In this document: positions 63,815 to 64,000 of the stretch, piece after piece
Position numbering within the stretch: the stretch's first letter is position 1
How the letters are laid out: the number at the start of each line of letters is the position of its first letter
Source: Hoylesella enoeca JCM 12259
Lineage (GTDB): Bacteria; Bacteroidota; Bacteroidia; Bacteroidales; Bacteroidaceae
DNA length: 64,000 nt
Direction of reading: 5' to 3'
Assembly: GCF_000613405.1 (NCBI RefSeq)
Contig: NZ_BAIX01000002.1
Span: 1 to 64,000 of the forward strand
Translations under genes and position numbers: made by a program
Notes under the pieces: model-generated
Database searches by the model: none
What the model was told of the DNA's origin: nothing
The model's input: the letters and a program-made list of their open reading frames with translations, nothing else

Positions 63815-64000
63815 TCAACGTTTGGATTTCTCGAAGATCTTCGACCATTTGTTGGTTTCTTCCTTTTTAGAAGACGACTGTTTCGGTTGCTGTTGGGTGG
63901 CATTGGCCGATTTCACAGGGATATTGGAACGGCCTTTCGGAAGTTTTTTGCTGAGCTTGTTGGCCGATTCCTTCTTCTCCTCGCTGCGCTGCCGCCACGC
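63815..64000 (-). CDS. C-terminal tail of an unidentified protein, partial
   Basis: Minus-strand frame open to the right edge, stop TGA at 63815-63817: 61 residues, Lys/Gln/Ser-rich, with KKLPKGRSNIPVKSA, QQQPKQSSSKKEE and the final TNKWSKIFEKSKR. It is a disordered basic tail; the catalytic or structural part lies outside the window, so no family can be given. Confidence 0.55.
   Translation of the reverse strand, partial: AWRQRSEEKKESANKLSKKLPKGRSNIPVKSANATQQQPKQSSSKKEETNKWSKIFEKSKR

Noticed and set aside
1-64000. Insertion sequence, prophage or conjugative element
   Set aside because: No transposase, integrase, phage structural or relaxase motifs were found in any plausible frame.

Overview
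The window comes from a Bacteroidota chromosome, most likely Prevotella in the broad sense. The signs are: promoters of the Bacteroidetes type (TAnnTTTG at -7) before most transcription units; a fimbrillin gene; GldH; a BtuB-BtuG-BtuF vitamin B12 locus; a DUF4834 protein; and the gene order purH-mreB-mreC-mreD-mrdA-rodA. No rRNA, prophage or insertion sequence was seen; there is one tRNA (Lys).

Layout. 1-3.3 kb: 3' part of a fimbrillin gene, a DUF6261-type gene and a small antitoxin-like gene; the last two share a duplicated 3' cassette. 3.5-6.4 kb: holB-ricT-gldH. 6.4-12.8 kb (minus): the cell-shape operon behind a short, cyclohydrolase-only purH. 13-18.9 kb: aldolase, sugar permease, aquaporin, type II pantothenate kinase and a DASS-type anion transporter. 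19-23.5 kb: cobalamin riboswitch followed by btuB-btuG-btuF. 23.6-26.4 kb: an AAA/DUF4143 ATPase and an esterase-like fusion. 26.5-50 kb: one long plus-strand surface-polysaccharide cluster. It starts at a promoter, runs through a ~365-nt structured leader, and ends at a strong terminator. 50.6-63 kb: housekeeping genes (trxA, dnaE, psd-pssA, tRNA-Lys, AI-2E-type exporter, tdk, rsmI, tadA, yraN, birA, pyrH). The right edge cuts an unidentified minus-strand gene.

The polysaccharide cluster opens with a five-gene module: sugar aminotransferase of VioA type, left-handed-beta-helix acyltransferase, private acyl carrier protein, AMP-dependent ligase and 3-oxoacyl-ACP-reductase-like SDR. I infer that it makes an N-(hydroxy)acylated 4-amino-4,6-dideoxy sugar. 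Flippase, EpsG-type polymerase, eight glycosyltransferases, two membrane O-acyltransferases, a pyruvyl transferase, a polyprenyl-phosphate phosphoribosyltransferase with a neighbouring large membrane protein, a nucleotidyltransferase and a WecA-type initiating transferase follow. The middle of the cluster is visibly AT-rich, which suggests a mosaic, transferred cassette.

The most unusual signal is outside the genes. Several unrelated intergenic regions carry arrays of short palindromes at a fixed 41-bp period: 5 units at 1.6 kb, 4 at 30.0 kb, 3 at 50.3 kb (plus a 42-bp pair at 50.2 kb) and 15 at 63.1-63.7 kb. The palindrome word differs between loci and even changes in blocks within one array, while the spacing and the position of T/A-tracts stay fixed. 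A second group of intergenic repeats has a 22/44-bp period. I know of no named element that fits.

Caution on quality: eight genes (mreB, btuF, aminotransferase, one GT4, a membrane protein, a nucleotidyltransferase, dnaE, psd) carry about eleven one-base frameshifts. Nearly all look like a base lost from a short homopolymer. Because mreB, dnaE and psd are among them, I read these as sequencing or assembly errors and annotate the genes at full length.
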